Shown here piece by piece: positions 37,314-41,694 of a stretch of DNA of 41,694 bases (position 1 is its first letter; each line of letters begins with the position of its first letter). The DNA lies in NCBI GenBank assembly GCA_000961845.1, contig LADZ01000020.1:1-41694 (forward strand). The letters are read 5' to 3'. The notes below the pieces were generated by a model. The model was not told where the DNA came from, searched no databases, and saw only the letters and a list, made by a program, of their open reading frames with translations. A program made the position numbers and the translations under genes. Origin of the DNA: Flavobacteriales bacterium BRH_c54 (lineage in GTDB: Bacteria; Bacteroidota; Bacteroidia; Flavobacteriales_E; Vicingaceae).

Positions 37314-38273
37314 TTAGTTTGCTATGTCTCTTATTTCTTGAATTAATTTGGCTTGATTTAATATCTCATCATATTTTGGCTTATAATTTTGCTTTCTAAT
37401 ATTTTTCACAAACTCATGTAAGATATTTATAAAATGGTTTTCAGCAGGAACTTCAATATCAAATTTTTCTCCTTGCTGTTCTACTATTATAAGAGGTTTG
37501 AAATCTGGAGCAGGAGTAAAAGCTCTGTGAGCAGTAATTTTTCCTTTACTACCCCAAATTTCATAATTACATTGATAAAAGTTATCAAATCCAAAAGCCA
37601 CTTCACTAAATAATCCATTTTTGTTTTTCAGGAAAGCTCCACCAAAAATATCTACTCCATTTTCATTATAACTAAGAGAAGCAGCTTTAACTTCCAAATC
37701 GTTGCCCAAAAATAATTGGCTGGCTCTAACGGTATAGGCAGCGGCATCTAATAATGCACCGCCTCCTAATTTTTTATTGTACCTAAAGTTATCAGATGGT
37801 AATGGTGGAAATCCAAATGAACTTCTAAAACATCGTATTTTTCCTATTTTATCTTCTGTAATAAGTTGTTTTACAATTTGGTGTTGATTATGATAGAGAA
37901 ACATAAAGTTCTCCATAATTAGTAAGCCTTTTCCTGTTGCTTTTTGAACCATCTTTTCAGCAGAAGAATAGTTCATTGCTAATGATTTTTCAACTAAAAT
38001 GTGTTTACCAGCTTCTAGGGCTTGTAAAACCCATTCTTCATGCAGCCCTGTAGGTAAAGGCATGTAAATAACATCAATATCTTTTCTGTCAATTAGTTTT
38101 TGATATCCTTCTACAGCTTCACATCCAAATAAATGGGCAAATTCTTGAGCTTTTTCTGCTGTTCTACTAGCAACAGCTACTAATTCAAAATCAGGAATAG
38201 ATAAAATTGCGGGAATAACACTTTTTTTTGCAATGTTGGCACAACCTAAAACACCTATTGTTAGTTTTTGCAT
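37314..38273 (-). CDS. Gfo/Idh/MocA oxidoreductase, probable NDP-sugar 3-ketoreductase
   Basis: NAD(P)-dependent oxidoreductase of 319 residues. The Rossmann motif is IGVLGCANIAKKSV (6-19). The family motif is EKSLAM with Lys96 (95-100), and GGGALLDAAAYTV gives Tyr180. The spacing of Lys96 to Tyr180 equals that of the catalytic Lys102/Tyr186 pair I recall for KijD10, a dTDP-3,4-diketo-2,6-dideoxyglucose 3-ketoreductase. It directly follows the NDP-hexose 2,3-dehydratase by seven bases, which yields exactly the 3,4-diketo substrate. Functional call is therefore an inference from homology class plus context. Confidence 0.88.
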   Translation of the reverse strand: MQKLTIGVLGCANIAKKSVIPAILSIPDFELVAVASRTAEKAQEFAHLFGCEAVEGYQKLIDRKDIDVIYMPLPTGLHEEWVLQALEAGKHILVEKSLAMNYSSAEKMVQKATGKGLLIMENFMFLYHNQHQIVKQLITEDKIGKIRCFRSSFGFPPLPSDNFRYNKKLGGGALLDAAAYTVRASQLFLGNDLEVKAASLSYNENGVDIFGGAFLKNKNGLFSEVAFGFDNFYQCNYEIWGSKGKITAHRAFTPAPDFKPLIIVEQQGEKFDIEVPAENHFINILHEFVKNIRKQNYKPKYDEILNQAKLIQEIRDIAN

Positions 38274-38280
38274 AATTAGT

Positions 38281-39702
38281 TCATTTAAACCTTATGGTCG
38301 ATAATAAACTTCTCGACTGGATATTTAAATAGTTATTAAATTTTATAAAATCTTTTAGCTGATTTAATGTCATCCAACAAAATTTTTCAGGTACTTCAAC
38401 CTCAAAATCATTAGCTACCTCAATTAGCATATTTTTATTTTGTTCTTGATAAAATCTTCCGCCTTCTTCTGATTGAAAAGTGTTATATAACACTTTCGCA
38501 TGGTGTTTTTCAGGATTTAAAACAATATCTAAAAATTCTACCTCATATTCATTTTCTCCCTTACGGTAATTACCTGTTAAACATTGTACTGTAGGAGCTA
38601 GTTCAACAATATCAAAATTGCCGGACTCTAATTTTGCTTGCACTAAAAAGTGATAAATACCATTTATCTTTTTAATTAAAAAAGCAATAATTCCTTCTTG
38701 AGCAGATTTTACTAGTGGTTGCGTCCAACTTTTCACTTCTCTATTGCCAATTTCTGCTTTTACAGCCACTACAGAAAAATATTTATGGTCTTTATGATGA
38801 ATAGAAAAATCGTCTTTTTTCCAATCACTTATACTGTTTAGGGGGATTCTTTCTACTTCCAACTCAGCAAAAGATTTTAATCGGGTAATCCAAGAAATAA
38901 TATGTTCTATAGAATGTATTGCTTTTGAATTATCCAACTCCGATATAAGAAAATTATTTAATTTTAAATCCGTATTTTCTTCTTTCTTAAAGCTTTCAAA
39001 AGTGCTTAAATTTCCAAAAGGAATACCTGAAATAACTGTTCTGGTATCCATATTAATGATGTTGTCGTACTTTAGTAATTCTTTTATTTGTCCTAGTGTT
39101 AACCAACAAAAATTGTCTTTGAGTTCAATTTCACTATTAATCTCCACAATCATATTTCTATTTCTCTTTTTTAGAAAACGAGCACCTTGTTCCGATTGAA
39201 GCTGATCTAATAATACAGTTACATCTTTCCGTTCAGATAAAAAATAATCTAAATAAAACGGTGCATTTCCTTGGTGAACTTGCGTGTAATTGCTTTTTGT
39301 CGCTTGCAAAGTTGGTGAAAGTTGTACCACATTAATGTTTCCGGGTTCTATTTTGGCTTGCATTAAAAAGTATAAGGTATTATTAAACTTTTTGGTAATA
39401 ATTCCTAAAAAACCTATTTCAGGTTGGTTGATAATTGGCTGTGACCACTCTGATACTTTTCCCCAATTAGTTTTTATGTTGATACCTTCAATAGAAAAAA
39501 AATTGCCTGAAAAATGTTCTAAATTGCCCGTAGTGGAATTGAATCCCCAATTTTCCATATTAGAAAATGGTATAAATGTAATTTTATGATGGGTTGTTTT
39601 CTTTTTTTCTTCTATCCAATGCAAAAAATCATCATTGCTCATTAATGTATTTTCTGTTGTTAGAGCAGATTTTAGAAAATGATATTTGATGTTGTTATTC
39701 AT
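38281..39702 (-). CDS. NDP-hexose 2,3-dehydratase
   Basis: Protein of 473 residues of the TylX3/SpnO/EvaA-type family that removes water across C2-C3 of dTDP-4-keto-6-deoxyglucose, opening the way to 2-deoxy sugars. The family hallmark is a tandem duplication, seen here: half 1 (about 40-240) has SQPIINQPEIGFLGII, LMQAKIEPGN and QLSPTLQAT; half 2 (about 270-473) has TQPLVKSAQEGIIAFLI, LVQAKLESGN and ELAPTVQC; each ends with a QSEQGARF or QSEEGGRF and CW(L/M)TL element. It is translated from ATG 39702 and followed seven bases later by the reductase. Confidence 0.93.
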   Translation of the reverse strand: MNNNIKYHFLKSALTTENTLMSNDDFLHWIEEKKKTTHHKITFIPFSNMENWGFNSTTGNLEHFSGNFFSIEGINIKTNWGKVSEWSQPIINQPEIGFLGIITKKFNNTLYFLMQAKIEPGNINVVQLSPTLQATKSNYTQVHQGNAPFYLDYFLSERKDVTVLLDQLQSEQGARFLKKRNRNMIVEINSEIELKDNFCWLTLGQIKELLKYDNIINMDTRTVISGIPFGNLSTFESFKKEENTDLKLNNFLISELDNSKAIHSIEHIISWITRLKSFAELEVERIPLNSISDWKKDDFSIHHKDHKYFSVVAVKAEIGNREVKSWTQPLVKSAQEGIIAFLIKKINGIYHFLVQAKLESGNFDIVELAPTVQCLTGNYRKGENEYEVEFLDIVLNPEKHHAKVLYNTFQSEEGGRFYQEQNKNMLIEVANDFEVEVPEKFCWMTLNQLKDFIKFNNYLNIQSRSLLSTIRFK

Positions 39703-39746
39703 TGTGTTATTTGCAAAATAAAAGTAGTGAAATTTTTGATTTCCGC

Positions 39747-40871
39747 TTATCTAATTGTCTTGTTTATGCTTTCCATTACTAATTGAGCAGTTTTCTCCCA
39801 ACTAAATTTTGTAGCTTGAAGGATGCTTTTTGAGCTTAACGCCTCATGAAAATTTTTGTCAGCAGTAATTTTTTGCATTGCTTGTGCAATTTCGTTTTGG
39901 TTAAACGGATTTACTAAAATACCTGCATCTCCAACAACTTCGGGCATTGAAGTTATGTTAGATGTAATTACAGGCACACCGCATTGCATTCCTTCTAACA
40001 ACGGAATTCCAAAGCCTTCAAAAATAGGAATATAAGTTATGGCTTTTGCCGAAGCAGTAAGTTCAGCAAGTTCTTTGTCATTAATTCTACCTGTAAAAAT
40101 AATATCTGTTTTATGTTTTAGTTCATTTAAAAGCTGAGTAGTTTCAGAGTTGCTCCACATTTTTTTTCCGGCAATTAGTAATTTTAGTGAAGAACCGCTT
40201 TCCGATTTATATTGGTTAAAAGCCTTGAGTAACATAGGAACATTTTTTCTTGGATGAATTGTTCCGACAAATAAAAAGTAATCTACTCCTTCAGCAAACT
40301 TATCTTTAATTACTTGTTTTTCAATTTCACTTATTGGCTTGAATTTTTCACTTGCACCATTAAAAACCACACTAATTTTTGAAGCTTCTATCTTGTATGT
40401 CTGAACAATATCATTTTTAGAAAATTCAGAAACGGTAGCTATTTGATTGGCTTGTTGAGCAAACTTTGGAAAGTACTTTTTATAATAGTTTAATACATTT
40501 TTTGGTAATAGTTCAGGGTGATGCTCAAAGTTTAAATCGTGAATAATAGCTAAGGTTTTTATGTTGCTATTGAGCGGAAACATTCCATCAGTAGCAATAA
40601 AAATATCAGGTTTAAGCTTTTTTAATACATTTTTTAATGCAATTTGGTACCAATAAGGAAAAACATAAATGTGTTTGGTAATTGGACGAATAATAATGGG
40701 ATGAATATTTTTTGCGGTAATAAATTCTTCATCAGGCCTTCTGTCGAAAATAAAATAAAAATCTATTTCGGGGTGTTGCTGTGCTAAAAGTGAAAAGGTT
40801 TGCCAAGTAAACAAACCTATGCCGTCCATTTTGTTTGTAATGACTAATCGGGTATTTACGGCAATTTTCAA
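39747..40871 (-). CDS. Family 4 glycosyltransferase
   Basis: GT-B retaining glycosyltransferase of 374 residues, first gene of the visible minus-strand glycan run. N-terminal domain begins KIAVNTRLVITNKMDGIGLFTWQ. C-terminal motifs are FVGTIHPRKNVPMLLKAFNQY, LLIAGKKMW and the E-x7-E region FEGFGIPLLEGMQCGVPVITS. The only plausible start is TTG at 40871, because homologous proteins start at this MKIAVNTR position and no in-frame ATG lies upstream. The start codon lies inside a TACTTTTG sequence that also matches the -7 promoter element, probably by coincidence. Sugar donor unknown. Confidence 0.9.
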   Translation of the reverse strand: MKIAVNTRLVITNKMDGIGLFTWQTFSLLAQQHPEIDFYFIFDRRPDEEFITAKNIHPIIIRPITKHIYVFPYWYQIALKNVLKKLKPDIFIATDGMFPLNSNIKTLAIIHDLNFEHHPELLPKNVLNYYKKYFPKFAQQANQIATVSEFSKNDIVQTYKIEASKISVVFNGASEKFKPISEIEKQVIKDKFAEGVDYFLFVGTIHPRKNVPMLLKAFNQYKSESGSSLKLLIAGKKMWSNSETTQLLNELKHKTDIIFTGRINDKELAELTASAKAITYIPIFEGFGIPLLEGMQCGVPVITSNITSMPEVVGDAGILVNPFNQNEIAQAMQKITADKNFHEALSSKSILQATKFSWEKTAQLVMESINKTIR

Positions 40872-40926
40872 AAGTAGATTGTTTAATATATAATCAGCGA
40901 AAATAATAATATTGACGCAGATAAGT

Positions 40927-40934
40927 TATTTTTG
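40927..40934 (+). promoter_or_regulatory. -7 element (TATTTTTG) for the flippase gene
   Basis: TATTTTTG matches TAnnTTTG 18 bases before the GTG start, in an 81-base divergent region. Confidence 0.4.
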
Positions 40935-40952
40935 TCGCAAATCAATTGAATA

Positions 40953-41694
40953 GTGCAGAAAAAATTTATTACCAATTTAGCTTTACTATTGCTGCTTAAC
41001 CTACTGATTAAGCCTTTTTGGATATTTGGTATTGACCGAACTGTTCAGAATACTTTGCCCGAAGATTATGGGATGTACTTTGTTTTGTTCAATTTTTCGC
41101 TTTTGTTTAATATTATTTTAGATTTAGGAATTACCAATTTCAACAATAAACACATTACCCAAAATAATACTTTACTTACCAAGTATTTTTCTGGGATAAC
41201 CGTATTTAAAATGATGCTGTTTGTAGTTTACCTTGTTATCACTTTTGGTGTTGGATGGGTAATGGGGTATGATAGCAAACGTTTTTTTGTGTTGTTATTT
41301 TTAGCAATCAATCAGTTTTTGGTTTCCTTTATTCAATATTTAAGGTCTAATATAACGGCACTTCAACTGTATAAAACAGATAGTTTTCTTTCGGTACTCG
41401 ATAAAACGTTAATGATAGTTTTTTGTGCTATTTTATTATGGGGAAATGTTTTTGACTTTCCTTTTACCATTATGCACTTTATTTATGCTCAAACATTAGC
41501 CTATGCTATTACAGCGATTATTGTGTTTTCAATTGTAATAACCAAAACCACTCATTTTATTTTCACCATAGATGGTTCTTTCTTAAAGCAAATTTTAATA
41601 CAAACTTTTCCTTATGCATTACTGGTGCTTACTATGGTTTTTTACTATAGAATAGATGCTGTTATGCTAGATATTATGTTGCCTGATGGAGAGC
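40953..41694 (+). CDS. Polysaccharide (O-antigen) flippase, N-terminal 247 residues (runs off window)
   Basis: Multi-pass membrane protein of the MOP/Wzx oligosaccharide flippase group, cut at the window end. The frame starts at GTG 40953 (QKKFITNLALLLLLNLLIKPFWIFGIDR), with repeated hydrophobic helices, YGMYFVLFNFSLLFNIILDLGITNFNNKHI, YLRSNITALQLYKTDSFLSVLDK and FPYALLVLTMVFYYRIDAVMLDIML, all typical of the family. It diverges from the GT4 gene, consistent with export of a lipid-linked glycan made by the neighbouring operon. Confidence 0.88.
   Translation, partial: MQKKFITNLALLLLLNLLIKPFWIFGIDRTVQNTLPEDYGMYFVLFNFSLLFNIILDLGITNFNNKHITQNNTLLTKYFSGITVFKMMLFVVYLVITFGVGWVMGYDSKRFFVLLFLAINQFLVSFIQYLRSNITALQLYKTDSFLSVLDKTLMIVFCAILLWGNVFDFPFTIMHFIYAQTLAYAITAIIVFSIVITKTTHFIFTIDGSFLKQILIQTFPYALLVLTMVFYYRIDAVMLDIMLPDGE

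Noticed and set aside
33273-39589. Small opposite-strand frames inside the SpoIIE, dehydratase and other genes
   Set aside because: They lie wholly antisense to well-supported conserved proteins and have no recognisable domains or start signals.

Overview
The window is a 41.7 kb piece of an AT-rich Bacteroidota chromosome, most likely a Flavobacteriales-like environmental lineage. The evidence is a type IX secretion (T9SS) type B sorting domain, a carboxypeptidase-regulatory-domain TonB receptor, a PorE-like OmpA protein, Reg_prop and SpoIIE-phosphatase regulators, a DUF4249-like lipoprotein, a THUMP-like methyltransferase, and about ten upstream copies of the Bacteroidota -7 promoter element TAnnTTTG. 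I see no tRNA, rRNA, CRISPR array, insertion sequence or integrase, and no gene-free stretch reaches 300 bases.

Layout. 1-8.3 kb: 5' part of a TonB-dependent receptor, divergent priA, a 1288-residue secreted beta-propeller/PKD protein with a T9SS sorting tail, and a Rieske-fold-like lipoprotein that lacks normal cluster ligands. 8.4-12.8 kb: THUMP-like methyltransferase, a beta-barrel plus lipoprotein pair, and a small SF2 helicase. 12.8-20 kb: a Uup-type ABC-F protein, the bcp-recA-TPR lipoprotein operon, a three-gene truncated haemoglobin / small CxxC protein / haemerythrin operon, and a DUF4249-like lipoprotein. 19.9-25.1 kb: panB, a YbiT-type ABC-F protein with one degenerate ATP site, a Spy-like His-rich periplasmic protein, and recG. 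25.2-31.4 kb: PorE-like protein, DUF2279-like membrane protein, and a Reg_prop sensor ending in a SpoIIE phosphatase. 31.4-41.7 kb: one long minus-strand run (glycosyltransferase 4, NDP-hexose 2,3-dehydratase, Gfo/Idh/MocA reductase, methyltransferase, polyprenyl-phosphate-type GT2, then two TPR-TM-SpoIIE phosphatases), with a divergent partial polysaccharide flippase at the right edge.

How the genes work together. The right third looks like one functional neighbourhood. A 2,3-dehydratase plus a 3-ketoreductase forms the two-step 2-deoxygenation module of dideoxysugar biosynthesis, here next to glycosyltransferases and a flippase, so it probably makes a surface glycan rather than a small-molecule natural product. 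The last glycosyltransferase overlaps a SpoIIE phosphatase gene by four bases (TTGA), and a second phosphatase follows 20 bases later. A third phosphatase, with a periplasmic Reg_prop sensor, converges on them. Three catalytically intact phosphatases with no kinase, STAS protein or sigma factor in view is the most interesting unexplained arrangement here.

A second theme is translation initiation. Several apparently functional genes have no possible ATG start; they appear to use TTG (five), GTG (two) and, in one case, probably ATT.
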